From contig NZ_JAHNZT010000020.1 of the NCBI RefSeq assembly GCF_019039035.1, forward strand, positions 62,001-126,000: a stretch of 64,000 nucleotides of DNA, in the 5' to 3' direction. A program made the translations under genes and the position numbers. A model generated the notes under the pieces. It saw only the letters and a program-made list of their open reading frames with translations, ran no database searches and was not told the origin of the DNA. The DNA comes from Citreicoccus inhibens. GTDB lineage: Bacteria > Myxococcota > Myxococcia > Myxococcales > Myxococcaceae. Shown in pieces: positions 53,759 to 63,067 of the stretch (the first letter of the stretch is position 1; each line of letters opens with the position of its first letter).

Positions 53759-56385
53759 AGTCCCTTCTTCTCCCCGTCCTCCATGAAGAAGTTGTCGGGC
53801 GTCACCTGGCCGGGCGGAGGCGCCTCGGCGGTGGGCTGCGTGCCTTCGAGGAAGGGCTCCAGCCGACCGGGGACGGAGGTGCCCGCGAGCAGGCCCGTGG
53901 CGGGATCGACGCGCACCTGGGTGATGCCGGGTGGAACCTCGAAGTCGTGCACGGGCAGGCCCTCGTGGGCCACGCGCATGAAGCTCAGCCAGATGGGCAG
54001 CGCGGCGCGACCTCCCGTCTCGGTGCTGCCGAGCGGGGTGTTGTCATCGAAGCCCACCCACGCGCTGGCCACCCAGTCCGTGGTGTAGCCGGAGAACCAC
54101 GTGTCCTTGGCGTCGTTGGTGGTGCCCGTCTTGCCCGCGGCGGGACGGTTCAGCTCGCGCACCGCCCTCGCCGAGCCCTCCTCCACCACGCTGCGCATGA
54201 GCGAGGTGGTGAGGTACGCCACCGCCGGCGGCAGCGTCTCCTCGAAGGCGGGCTGGTGCTCCTCCACCACCGTGCCGCGCGCGTCGCGCACGCGCAGCAG
54301 CATGAGCGGCTCGGCATAGCGTCCGTTGGCCTGGAGCGTGGCGTACGCGTTGGCCGCCTCCAGCATCGTCACCTCGCCCGTGCCCAGCGCCAGGGTGAGG
54401 TTCTCCGGCATCGGCGAGTGGATGCCCGCGCGGCGCGCGAAGTCGATGGCGGTCGCCGGGGTGATGGCCTCGATGAGCCGCACCGACACGGAGTTCTTCG
54501 ACTTCGAGAGCGCCGTGCGCAGCGTCATGGGGCCCTCGAACTGGCGATCATAGTTCTGCGGCTTCCACGTCTTGCCCGTGTACGGATCGCGGATGGTCTC
54601 CGGCGCGTCGTTCACCTTGGACAGCGGCGTGTAGCGCCCGCTGCCCATGGCCGCCGCGTAGATGAAGGGCTTGAAGGACGACCCCGGCTGACGCCGAGCC
54701 TGCGTGGCGCGGTTGAAGGCCGAGCGGCGCGCATCGTAGCCACCCACCAGCGCGACCACGTTCCGGTTGACGGGGTTGATGACCACGAGCCCGCCCTGCG
54801 CCACGGGGATTTGATCCAACGCGGCCTCGACGAAGGCCGGCGCCGGCGCCGCCTTGAGCACGCGCACGAAGACGAACTCGCCGGGGGCGAAGACGTCGGT
54901 GATGTCCTTGGGGGCGGGCTTGCCCTTCTGCTTCGCCCACGTGGCGGTGCTGAAGGCGACCTCGGCGGTGCGGCCCACCAGGTCCACGCGCGCCACGTTG
55001 CGTTTGGCGTCCACCTCGGTGACGTAGCCCGTCAGACGCAGGCCCTCCTCCACCGGCTTCAGGCCCACGCGACCCACCAGCTCTCGCTCGGGGCTCTGGG
55101 CCTCCTCCTCCTCGGGCGTCAGCTCCGGGCGCTGCTCCTCGCTGCCCTCATCCTCGACGTCCGAGGCGCGCGCGCCCTTGGTTCCCGAGGCGTCCTTGGG
55201 GGCCGTGGCCGCGTCCGCGGCGAGCGGGGCGAGGTCCGCCACGTAGCCCTGGTCCTTCTGCCGGCGACCGGCTTCGTCGATGCGCTGCGCGATGAGCCCT
55301 CGCAGCCGCTCGAAGCGCGCGGTCTCCATCCGGCCCAAGGCCCCGCGATAGCCCTGGCGTCGATCCAACGCTTCCAGGCCAGCACGCACGGACTGCTCGG
55401 CGGTGTTCTGGAGCTTGGGCAGCATGGCGATGTCCACCCGCAGGCCGCCCTCCATCACCGCCTTCTCGCCGTACCGCTCGATGAGCGCGCGGCGAATCTC
55501 TTCCGCGTAGTACTCGCCGCCCGTCGTCTCCTTGCGCGGCGCCAGCACGATGGGCCTGGCCTTCTCCGCCTCGGTGATGGCGCGGGGCACGAAGCCGTGC
55601 TGCGCCATCTGCTCCAGCACGTAGTGCTGCCGCGAGGTGGCGCGGGTCATGTTGGTCACCGGGTTGATGCGGTGCGGGAGCTGCACCGTTCCGCCGAGCA
55701 CCGCGGCCTCGCCCACCGTGAGGTCCTGCGTGTGCTTGCCGAAGTAGAAGAGCGCCGCCTCCTCGATGCCGTAGCGGCGCTGACCGAAGTACGCCTGGTT
55801 GACGTAGAGGTTGAGGATCTGATCCTTCGTGAGGGCCTCCTCCACGCGCGGCGTGAGGATCCACTCCCGCACCTTGCGCGACAGGCGGCGCTCGGGCGTC
55901 AGGAGCATGTTCTTCACCACCTGTTGGGTGATGGTGGAGGCGCCGGACTTGCGGCTGCCTGGGATGAGGTTCTTCACCGCCGCGCGGGCGATGCCGAAGA
56001 AGTCGAGCCCCTCGTGCTTGTAGAAGTCCGCGTCTTCCGCCGCGAGGAAGGCGTAGCGGACATGCGGCGGCATGTCCTCGATGCGCACGATGGTGCGGCG
56101 CTCGACGGCGTACTCGGCGCACACCGTGCCGTCCCCGCACGTCACCTTGGTGACCTGCGGAAGCTGGTAGGTGCGCAGGGCCTCCACCGAGGGCAGGTCC
56201 CGGCTGAAGTACAGGTAGGTGCCCACGGCGGTGAGCAGCGCGAGGACAAGGCCCACCGCGCCCAGCACGAGCAGGCGCTTCGTCCACCGCCACAGGCGCG
56301 CACCCAGGCCGGGGCGCGCCGGGGGAGGGACGCCCACCGGGGCGGGGGTGGGGGGGGATGTGGGCATCGGTCGGGCCGGAGTCAT
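53755..56385 (-). CDS. Penicillin-binding protein 1A
   Basis: An 876-residue bifunctional peptidoglycan synthase. A cytoplasmic Pro-rich tail and one TM helix (about 35-60; LLVLGAVGLVLALLTAV) precede the glycosyltransferase domain, with LAAEDADFYKHEGLD (catalytic Glu) and GASTITQQVVKNMLL. An insert follows; the transpeptidase has SXXK in QPGSSFKPF, SKNSV and KTG in GKTGTTNDAKD at about residue 752. It polymerises and crosslinks the cell wall. The following three genes overlap in series, so it may be co-expressed with the VCBS protein, the solute-binding protein and the kinase. Confidence 0.94.
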   Translation of the reverse strand: MTPARPMPTSPPTPAPVGVPPPARPGLGARLWRWTKRLLVLGAVGLVLALLTAVGTYLYFSRDLPSVEALRTYQLPQVTKVTCGDGTVCAEYAVERRTIVRIEDMPPHVRYAFLAAEDADFYKHEGLDFFGIARAAVKNLIPGSRKSGASTITQQVVKNMLLTPERRLSRKVREWILTPRVEEALTKDQILNLYVNQAYFGQRRYGIEEAALFYFGKHTQDLTVGEAAVLGGTVQLPHRINPVTNMTRATSRQHYVLEQMAQHGFVPRAITEAEKARPIVLAPRKETTGGEYYAEEIRRALIERYGEKAVMEGGLRVDIAMLPKLQNTAEQSVRAGLEALDRRQGYRGALGRMETARFERLRGLIAQRIDEAGRRQKDQGYVADLAPLAADAATAPKDASGTKGARASDVEDEGSEEQRPELTPEEEEAQSPERELVGRVGLKPVEEGLRLTGYVTEVDAKRNVARVDLVGRTAEVAFSTATWAKQKGKPAPKDITDVFAPGEFVFVRVLKAAPAPAFVEAALDQIPVAQGGLVVINPVNRNVVALVGGYDARRSAFNRATQARRQPGSSFKPFIYAAAMGSGRYTPLSKVNDAPETIRDPYTGKTWKPQNYDRQFEGPMTLRTALSKSKNSVSVRLIEAITPATAIDFARRAGIHSPMPENLTLALGTGEVTMLEAANAYATLQANGRYAEPLMLLRVRDARGTVVEEHQPAFEETLPPAVAYLTTSLMRSVVEEGSARAVRELNRPAAGKTGTTNDAKDTWFSGYTTDWVASAWVGFDDNTPLGSTETGGRAALPIWLSFMRVAHEGLPVHDFEVPPGITQVRVDPATGLLAGTSVPGRLEPFLEGTQPTAEAPPPGQVTPDNFFMEDGEKKGL

Positions 56386-56471
56386 GGCGCTCGGAAAGAA
56401 AGGGGCTGCACGTTAAACCGAGGGGCGCGGGACGGGAACCCGCGCCCGAGGAGAGTCTTCCGGTTGCCCGC

Positions 56472-57500
56472 CTACGGTGCGGGAAGCTCGGGTGCCAGGG
56501 CCGGCGGAGGGTCCGCGTGGGCGAGCCGCTTCATGCGGTCGGCGTTGACGCGGGCCTGGACGTAGCGAGGTGACAGGCGCGTGGCCGTGGCGTAGGCGGC
56601 GCGGGCCTCCTCCGTCCGGCCGAGCCGCTCGCACGCGACGCCCAGGTTGTTGTGGACGTAGGCCACGTGGGGCAGCAGCGTGGCGGCCTGGGCGAGCACC
56701 TCCATGGCCTTCTGGTTCTCTCCCGCGCGCAGGTAGGCGAAGCCCAGGTTGTTGAGGGCGTAGCCGTGCTCGGGGTCCAGGTGCACGGCTTGCTGGAAGC
56801 GGAGGATGGCGGGGGCCAGCTCGCCCGTGCTCAGGTGCGCGAGCCCGAGCACCTGATAGACCTGCGGATCCTCCGGATCCCTCAAGAGCGCCTCTTCGCC
56901 CGCGTGCACCGCGTCCGCGGCGCGGCCGAGCGACAGCAGCAAGCGGGCCTGCTGCAGCAGCGGGCCGGTGCTGGAGGCCTCCAGGCGACCGAGCCGCGTG
57001 TAGGCCTGGAGCGCCAGCTCCGTCTGGCCCGCGAGCCGCGCCAGGCGAGCCAGCTCCGCGAGGGCGTCCGAGTCCAGGGGCTCGTCATGGAGGGCACGCC
57101 GGCACTCGGTGAGGGCACCGGACAGGTCTCCCAGCTCGCTCAGCACGCGCGAGCGGCCGAGGTGATCCACCTTCCGGCCGTGGGAGTGCACAAGCCCCAG
57201 GCCATCCGCGTCGGCCACGGGGGCGGGAACGGCGGGCAACCCGGGCGTGGAGGCGAGCGGAGCGGCGGCGAGGTCGCGCGGGGCCTCGGGCGTGGAGAGG
57301 GGCGCGGACATCGCCTCGCTCGGGGCCGTGTGGGGGCGCTGGACGCGCGAGGCGAGGGCGCCCGGGACGTCGCCCCAGGCGGTGATGCCGAGCGCGGCGA
57401 AGCAGGCGGGCAACAGCGCGTTGCGCAGGGCCCGGGTGAGCGAGTCCTCTCGGGACGACGGGGCGCGGCGAGGCGGGGCGGTGCGGCTCCTGGGGCTCAT
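56472..57500 (-). CDS. TPR-repeat protein
   Basis: A 342-residue protein. The ATG at 57,500 gives a basic N-terminus and a short hydrophobic segment (about 25-43; LLPACFAALGITAWG), which may be a membrane anchor, followed by a Pro/Ala linker. From residue about 115 there are about six tetratricopeptide repeats (LSELGDLSGALTECRRALHDEP, AYTRLGRLEASSTGPLLQQARLLL, YALNNLGFAYLRAGENQKAMEV, VHNNLGVACERLGRTEEARAAYATA). These bind proteins. It is divergent from the exonuclease III gene. Confidence 0.82.
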   Translation of the reverse strand: MSPRSRTAPPRRAPSSREDSLTRALRNALLPACFAALGITAWGDVPGALASRVQRPHTAPSEAMSAPLSTPEAPRDLAAAPLASTPGLPAVPAPVADADGLGLVHSHGRKVDHLGRSRVLSELGDLSGALTECRRALHDEPLDSDALAELARLARLAGQTELALQAYTRLGRLEASSTGPLLQQARLLLSLGRAADAVHAGEEALLRDPEDPQVYQVLGLAHLSTGELAPAILRFQQAVHLDPEHGYALNNLGFAYLRAGENQKAMEVLAQAATLLPHVAYVHNNLGVACERLGRTEEARAAYATATRLSPRYVQARVNADRMKRLAHADPPPALAPELPAP

Positions 57501-57691
57501 GGTGCGACCTCGACTTCCTGCTCGGCGTGCCAGGTGAGGCGCGCCGGGGAGCGGCGCAGCTCCCACCCTCGACTACTGCGATGCGCGTGCCAACGAGGTG
57601 CCCCCGGACGTGGACGGAGGGTGTGGCCCGGCAGCCGCAGACGCAGGGAAAAGCGTGGCGACCGCGTGGGTGTCGTGCGACGGTCGCCGCG

Positions 57692-58462
57692 ATGAAGATT
57701 GCGACCTGGAACGTGAACTCGGTGCGGGCTCGGCAGCAGCGCCTGGTGGACTGGCTGAAGAGCGCGCAGCCGGACGTCCTCTGCCTGCAAGAGCTCAAGT
57801 GCGTCGACGCGGACTTCCCCTTCGAGGCGGTGCGCGAGGCGGGCTACTTCGCCGCGGTGCACGGCCAGAAGACCTACAACGGCGTGGCCATCCTCGCGCG
57901 CGAGGAGCCCCAGGACGTGGTGAAGGGGCTGTCGGATGGCGTCGAGGACAGCCACGCGCGCCTCATCGCGGCGACCGTCCGCGGCGTCCGCGTGCTGAGC
58001 GCCTACGTGCCCAATGGGCAGTCGGTGGACTCGGACGCGTACGTGTACAAGCTCGAGTGGTTCCGCCGCCTGCGCCGCTACCTCGACACGCGCCACAAGC
58101 CGGATGAAGCCATGGTGTTGGGCGGCGACTGGAACGTGGCGCCCGAGGCCATCGACGTGCACGACCCGGCGCTGTGGGAAGGCCAGACGCTGTTCACGCG
58201 GCGCGAGCGGGACGCGCTCCAGCAGGTCGGCGCGTTCGGGCTGACGGATGCGTTCCGCAAGCTGCACCCGACCGAGCAGAAGTTCTCGTGGTGGGACTAC
58301 CGGATGCTGGCGTTCCCCAAGAACAAGGGCGTGCGCATCGACCACCTGTTCCTCACCGCGCCGCTGGTGGAACGGCTGACGGCGTGTGACGTGGACCGCG
58401 AGGCGCGCAAGGGCCAGCAGCCCAGCGACCACGCCCCGGTCTGGGCCGACCTGCGCGACTGA
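57692..58462 (+). CDS. xthA: Exodeoxyribonuclease III
   Basis: A 256-residue endonuclease/exonuclease of the AP endonuclease family, acting at abasic sites. Motifs: MKIATWNVNSVRAR, LCLQELKCVD (metal-binding Glu), SAYVPNGQSVDSDAYVYKLEW, GGDWNVAPEAIDVHDP (catalytic Asp-Asn), DAFRKLHPTEQKFSWWDYR, and the C-terminal KGVRIDHLF plus QQPSDHAPVWADL (catalytic Asp-His). The ATG at 57,692 is chosen by the family N-terminus. Confidence 0.95.
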   Translation: MKIATWNVNSVRARQQRLVDWLKSAQPDVLCLQELKCVDADFPFEAVREAGYFAAVHGQKTYNGVAILAREEPQDVVKGLSDGVEDSHARLIAATVRGVRVLSAYVPNGQSVDSDAYVYKLEWFRRLRRYLDTRHKPDEAMVLGGDWNVAPEAIDVHDPALWEGQTLFTRRERDALQQVGAFGLTDAFRKLHPTEQKFSWWDYRMLAFPKNKGVRIDHLFLTAPLVERLTACDVDREARKGQQPSDHAPVWADLRD

Positions 58463-58474
58463 ATCCCCGAGGCG

Positions 58475-58711
58475 CTACGTCCCCAGGAGGGTGATGCGCA
58501 GCGCGATGGCCCCCGCCACCGTGGTGACGCTCGACAGGTGCGCGAGCGCCTCCGCACGCTCCGTGGTCCAGATGCGGCGGCAATCCCCCGTGACGATGGT
58601 GCCATCCCTCCGTCGGTAGCGCCGCACGCGCGCGTCGCCCCGCATGTCCTCCCACTTCATCTGGCAGGGCGTCTGGAGGGTGAGCCGCTCGTCGAGGGAA
58701 CGTGGGGCCAT
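58475..58711 (-). CDS. Small basic protein, unknown
   Basis: A 78-residue open frame. The N-terminal half has a compact pattern CQMKWEDMRGDARVRR that recalls the start of a small myxobacterial zinc-binding family, but the second Cys pair is missing. The C-terminus is hydrophobic (VTTVAGAIALRITLLGT). The stop lies 13 bases after the convergent xthA stop. Could be a degenerate member or a chance frame. Confidence 0.4.
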   Translation of the reverse strand: MAPRSLDERLTLQTPCQMKWEDMRGDARVRRYRRRDGTIVTGDCRRIWTTERAEALAHLSSVTTVAGAIALRITLLGT

Positions 58712-58845
58712 GAGCCCGAAGCCTAGGGGCGGTGGGCCCTGGGGATACGCTCCCCGTCCGTCGGACGAATGACCGAGGGCGCGGGCGCCCCCTGGCGGCG
58801 GGGTGTGCTTGCGGGCTCGGGAGGGCGTGCGATGCTCCCGCGCGC

Positions 58846-59037
58846 ATGTCGACGCCGCCCCCTGAGCCGTTGCCGTTCCCCGAGAGCCTGTGCCATCGCT
58901 GCGCGGCGCCGCCTCGGTACGTCCAGACGCGGACCTCCACGTTCATCATGTGCCCGCTGCTGCCCCAGAAGTACGCGCCCCAGCCCGTCCGGGCCTGCTC
59001 GCTCTTCGTGGCGCGGCCCCCCTCTGCCGAGGAGTAA
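58846..59037 (+). CDS. Small Cys-containing protein, unknown
   Basis: A 63-residue protein from the ATG at 58,846. Two Cys-containing halves, CHRC (residues 16-19) and TSTFIMCPLLPQKY followed by RACSLF, suggest a small zinc-binding fold (CXXC...C...C). The composition matches coding sequence; I believe such short proteins occur in other myxobacteria, though I could not check. Function unknown. Confidence 0.55.
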   Translation: MSTPPPEPLPFPESLCHRCAAPPRYVQTRTSTFIMCPLLPQKYAPQPVRACSLFVARPPSAEE

Positions 59038-59162
59038 CCCGGCTTCGTCGCATCCCAGGCAAGCGTTCACTCCGCGCGCCGTCGCGTGCATCCTCGCGTC
59101 GGGAGTGCCAGTCGTTGTCATAGAGTGCGACCTTCCGGGTTGGCTCGGAGCGGAGGCTCGAC

Positions 59163-60809
59163 ATGGACTGTGACTGGCTCATCATCGGCTCGGGCTTTGG
59201 CGGCAGCGTCAGTGCGCTGCGGCTGACCGAGAAGGGCTACCGGGTGGTGATGCTGGAGAAGGGCCGCCGCCTCCAGGCCCAGGACTTCCCCAAGACGAAC
59301 TGGAACTTGAAGCGCTGGTTGTGGATGCCGCAGCTCGGCTGGCGCGGGCTCTTCAAGATGACGTTCTTCCGCCACGTCACGGTGCTGTCCGGCGTGGGGG
59401 TGGGCGGGGGCTCGCTGGTGTACGCGAACACGCTGCCCATCCCGAAGGACGACTTCTTCGAGGCCCAGTCCTGGGGCCACCTGGCGGACTGGAAGACCGA
59501 GCTGGGGCCGCACTACGTCACCGCGCGCCGGATGCTCGGCGCCACGCCCAACCCGCTGCGCACGTATCCGGATCAGGTGCTCGAATCGGTGGGCCAGGAC
59601 CTCGGCCGCACGGACTTCCAGCCCACCACGGTGGCCGTCTACTTCGGCGAGCCGGGCGTCACCGTGCCGGATCCCTACTTCCAGGGCGAAGGCCCCGAGC
59701 GCACCGGCTGCATCGCGTGCGGCGGCTGCATGCTGGGGTGCCGCCACGGCTCGAAGAACACCCTCGACAAGAACTACCTCTACCTGGCGGAGCGGCGCGG
59801 CCTCACGCTGCACCCGGACACCGAGGCCACCTGGGTGCGACCGCTGCCCGAGGGGGGCTACGAGGTCCAGGCGCTCGAGGGCACGGGCTTCTTCCGCACC
59901 CGGCGCCGCTTCACCGCGCGGCACGTCATCTTCGCGGGGGGCGTGCTCGGGACCATGGATCTGCTCCTCCAGCTCAAGGCGGATCCGGACGGACTGCCGC
60001 GCGTATCGGACCGACTGGGCGATGGCGTGCGCACCAACTCCGAGGCGCTCATCGGCATCGTCAGCGGAGACCCGAAGCGCGACCTGTCCAAGGGCATCGC
60101 CATCGGCTCCATCCTGCACACGGACGCGCACTCGCACCTGGAGCCGGTGCGCTACTCGGATGGCTCGGGCTTCTTCCGCTTGTTGATGGCGCCGCACGTG
60201 GAGGGGCGCACGTTGCTGGCGCGCCTGGGCCGACTGGCCATGCTGTTGGCCCGACACCCGCTGCGTTTCCTCAAGGCGTGGTTCGTCCCCAACTTCGCCC
60301 GGCGCACGATGATCCTGCTCTACATGCGCACCATGGAAGGGCACCTGCGGTTGCGCCGAGGCCGCGGCGTGGCCACCGGGCTTCGCAAGGGGCTCGTCAC
60401 GGGCTTGCAGGAAGGACCCGCGCCCACGGCCAACATGCCGGAGGCGTTCGACCTGGCGCGGCGCGTGTCACAGAAGCTGGATGGCTACGCGATGACGATG
60501 GTCAGCGAGACGGTGCTGGGCAGCCCGACCACCGCGCACATCCTCGGCGGTGCCTGCATGGGGGACTCGGCCGAGACGGGCGTCATCGACCATCGCCACC
60601 GCCTCTTTGGTTACGACGGGCTCTACGTGGTGGATGGCTCGGCCATCTCGGCGAACCCGGGGGTGAATCCCTCGCTCACCATCACCGCGCTCGCCGAGCG
60701 GGCCATGACCTTCATCCCCGCCGCGAAGGAACGCCCGAGGGGCGACACGGAGGCGCGGGTGGAGGCGCCGTCCGCGTCGCGCGCGCCGCACCTCGCGGCG
60801 GGCGGCTGA
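59163..60809 (+). CDS. GMC-family FAD oxidoreductase, cholesterol-oxidase-like
   Basis: A 548-residue flavoprotein. The N-terminal dinucleotide fold is DWLIIGSGFGGSVSALRL and the FAD segment is GVGVGGGSLVYANTLP. The C-terminal GMC signature is TAHILGGACMGDSAETGVID and GLYVVDGSAISANPGVNPSLTITALAERA. A Cys-rich patch CIACGGCMLGCRHG at about residue 185 is unusual and might bind a metal or an iron-sulfur cluster. The family includes cholesterol oxidases and alcohol dehydrogenases; the substrate cannot be read. No signal peptide. A GGAGG site precedes the ATG by six bases. Confidence 0.88.
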   Translation: MDCDWLIIGSGFGGSVSALRLTEKGYRVVMLEKGRRLQAQDFPKTNWNLKRWLWMPQLGWRGLFKMTFFRHVTVLSGVGVGGGSLVYANTLPIPKDDFFEAQSWGHLADWKTELGPHYVTARRMLGATPNPLRTYPDQVLESVGQDLGRTDFQPTTVAVYFGEPGVTVPDPYFQGEGPERTGCIACGGCMLGCRHGSKNTLDKNYLYLAERRGLTLHPDTEATWVRPLPEGGYEVQALEGTGFFRTRRRFTARHVIFAGGVLGTMDLLLQLKADPDGLPRVSDRLGDGVRTNSEALIGIVSGDPKRDLSKGIAIGSILHTDAHSHLEPVRYSDGSGFFRLLMAPHVEGRTLLARLGRLAMLLARHPLRFLKAWFVPNFARRTMILLYMRTMEGHLRLRRGRGVATGLRKGLVTGLQEGPAPTANMPEAFDLARRVSQKLDGYAMTMVSETVLGSPTTAHILGGACMGDSAETGVIDHRHRLFGYDGLYVVDGSAISANPGVNPSLTITALAERAMTFIPAAKERPRGDTEARVEAPSASRAPHLAAGG

Positions 60810-60811
60810 GC

Positions 60812-60839
60812 CGGGAGGAAGGGCACACCCTTCCTCCCG
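60812..60839. terminator. Hairpin between convergent oxidoreductase and OmpA genes
   Basis: CGGGAGGAAGGG and CCCTTCCTCCCG pair perfectly over 12 bases around a CACA loop, two bases after the oxidoreductase stop and nine before the OmpA stop. Bidirectional. Confidence 0.75.
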
Positions 60840-60848
60840 CGCCGAGCA

Positions 60849-61364
60849 CTACAGCCGGACCTGCACTTCGTACCGGCGGTTCTTGGCCTTCTTGGCCTCG
60901 GTGTTGTCCGGCTTCACGAGCAGCTTCTCGGAGCCGTAGCCCACCGCCTTGATTTCGCCGCGGGGGATGCCGCGCGCGACCAGCTCCTTGACGATGGTCT
61001 CGGCGCGGTCCTCGCTGAGCTTCTTGTTCTTCGCGGCGTCGCCGGTGGAGTCGGTGTGGCCCGCGACCTCGAAGGTGTAGCTCTTGGCGCCCGCGCCATC
61101 GAGCTGCTTCTTGGCATCGACCAGCGCGGCGGTGAGCTTCTTCAGGCGGTCGCCACAGCCGGGCGCCAGCTCCGCGGTGCCCGTCTTGAAGCTGCACTGG
61201 TTCTTGCGCGCTTCATCGAGCAGCTTGGTGTTGACGCGCTTCTCCACCGTGGCCTTGCCCGCGTCGCCCGCCGCCTTCTTGAATTGGTCGAGCGCGCCCT
61301 GCGCCCCGGCCACTCCGGGAACGGCCAACAGGGACACGGCGATGCACAGTGCCTTGAGCTTCAT
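60849..61364 (-). CDS. OmpA-family peptidoglycan-binding protein
   Basis: A 171-residue protein with a cleavable signal (CIAVSLLAVPGVAGAQ). The C-terminal OmpA-like domain (about 60-171) has AGHTDSTGDAAKNKKLSEDRAE and KKAKNRRYEVQVRL, which bind diaminopimelate in peptidoglycan. A short Lys-rich helix separates signal and domain. There is no barrel, so it is a periplasmic anchor or partner of one. The ATG at 61,364 follows a GGAGG site by about 10 bases. Confidence 0.9.
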   Translation of the reverse strand: MKLKALCIAVSLLAVPGVAGAQGALDQFKKAAGDAGKATVEKRVNTKLLDEARKNQCSFKTGTAELAPGCGDRLKKLTAALVDAKKQLDGAGAKSYTFEVAGHTDSTGDAAKNKKLSEDRAETIVKELVARGIPRGEIKAVGYGSEKLLVKPDNTEAKKAKNRRYEVQVRL

Positions 61365-61562
61365 GTTCGGATGCCTCCAGGTTCCGGGTTCTGAACGGAA
61401 CGGGGCGCAAGGCTGCCCACGCGGTGGCGTCGCGTCCAGCCCCATCATGCCCGCCCCCTCGCGGGGGAGCCGGCCGAGGCGTGGTGGACGGACCGTGAAA
61501 CTTGCCTCGCCTCGTGGCCAGCGCACGATTCGCTGCTCAGCGCGCAGGGAGGCGAGGCACCC

Positions 61563-63008
61563 ATGAGTGACACCACCCGGACGGACACGTGGCGACGGCT
61601 CCTGTCGGGCCATCGTGTGGGCTCGGAGCCCAGGCCGGAGTCCGCTCCGCCCCAGCCCGTCTCCGCCGAGGAGCGGCTGCTCCCGGACGAGCGCACCGAC
61701 TACGACCGCGACTACGATCGCATCGTCTTCTCCAGCGAGTTCCGCTGCCTGCACGACAAGACGCAGGTGTTCCCCCTGTCGTCGAGCGACTACACGCGCA
61801 CGCGGCTGACCCACAGCATCGAGGCCTCTTGCGTGGGGCGCTCCCTCGGGCAACTCGCGGGGCGTCATCTGCGCGCGAGCGGCGTGGACGTGGAGCCCTC
61901 GCACCTGGGCACCATCGTGGCGGCGGGCTGTCTGGCACATGACATTGGCAACCCGCCCTTCGGCCACTCGGGCGAATCGGCCATCCAGCACTGGGTGGAG
62001 CAGCGCCTGTGCGCCCCGGGCTCGCCGTGGCCCGAGCGCTTCGCGTCCCCCGCGGAGCGCACGGACCTCACGCTCTTCGAGGGCAACGCGCAGGGCTTTC
62101 GCATCCTCACCCGCCTCCAGTCACGCGAGCGCCGCGGCGGGCTGCGCTACACCGCGGCGCTGCTTGGCGCGATGGGCAAGTATCCGCGCCCCTCGGTGCT
62201 GCCGGGCGAGCGGGCGCGCCGCGAAGGCTTCGTGTCCGAGAAGAAGTTCGGTTACTTCCAGGACGACGTCGCGCTGGCGCTGGAGGCGTACCGCGCGGTG
62301 GGCCTGGTGGAGCGCGAGCCGGGCGTCTTCTCGCGGCATCCCCTGGCCTTCCTCGTCGAGGCGGCCGATGACATCTGCTACGCGGTCATCGACCTGGAGG
62401 ACTCCGCGAAGCTGGGGCTGGTCCCGATGCCGCACGCGTGCGAACTCCTGGAGGCGGTGCTGCCTCCGAAGCATGGGAGCCGCACACCGCATTCGCATGG
62501 CGAGACGCGCATGGCCCAGGCGCGGGCGCGCGCCATTGGCCTGCTCATCCCCGCGTGTGTGACGGCATTTCTGGAGCACGTCCGGGAGATGGAGGCAGGG
62601 CGCTTCGAGGCGCCGCTCGTCTCGGTGCTGCCCGAGGTTCGCGAACAGTTGAGGGCCATCAAGGATGTCACGCGCGCGCATGGCTACGAGAGCGAGCGCG
62701 TGCTGCAAATCGAGAGCGCGGGCTTCAAGACGCTGGGGGGCCTGTTGGACATGTTCGCGGGCGCGGTGGTGACGGACGCGCCGAACAAGGAGGAGCGCAA
62801 GCTGCGCCAGCTCCTGCCCGTGGAGTCCTTCCAGCGGCCCGAGCACGCGGACGAGGACCGGCGGAGTCCGCCGGACCGCGACGAGGCCATCCGCCGCCTG
62901 ACGCCGTATCAGCGCTTGCTGTGCGTGACGGATTCCATCTCCGGGATGACGGATGGCTTCGCGGTGGAGCTGTTCCAGCGCTTGTCTGGCATTAAGCTCC
63001 CCACGTAG
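61563..63008 (+). CDS. dgt: Deoxyguanosinetriphosphate triphosphohydrolase
   Basis: A 481-residue HD-domain dNTP hydrolase that cleaves dGTP to deoxyguanosine and triphosphate. Residues about 70-150 carry the family signature: TRLTHSIEASCVGRSLG (His), CLAHDIGNPPFGHSGESAI (His-Asp pair), and later EAADDICYAVIDLEDSAKLGL (Asp). The C-terminal part is helical. The start is the ATG at 61,563 after GGGAGG. It controls the dGTP pool and can also limit phage replication, but this copy sits among core genes. Divergent from the OmpA gene. Confidence 0.93.
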   Translation: MSDTTRTDTWRRLLSGHRVGSEPRPESAPPQPVSAEERLLPDERTDYDRDYDRIVFSSEFRCLHDKTQVFPLSSSDYTRTRLTHSIEASCVGRSLGQLAGRHLRASGVDVEPSHLGTIVAAGCLAHDIGNPPFGHSGESAIQHWVEQRLCAPGSPWPERFASPAERTDLTLFEGNAQGFRILTRLQSRERRGGLRYTAALLGAMGKYPRPSVLPGERARREGFVSEKKFGYFQDDVALALEAYRAVGLVEREPGVFSRHPLAFLVEAADDICYAVIDLEDSAKLGLVPMPHACELLEAVLPPKHGSRTPHSHGETRMAQARARAIGLLIPACVTAFLEHVREMEAGRFEAPLVSVLPEVREQLRAIKDVTRAHGYESERVLQIESAGFKTLGGLLDMFAGAVVTDAPNKEERKLRQLLPVESFQRPEHADEDRRSPPDRDEAIRRLTPYQRLLCVTDSISGMTDGFAVELFQRLSGIKLPT

Positions 63009-63067
63009 CCACGCGGCCGGCACGACTGCTGCGCGGCTTCGTGGGCTCCGGTAGAGTCCGGCGCACC

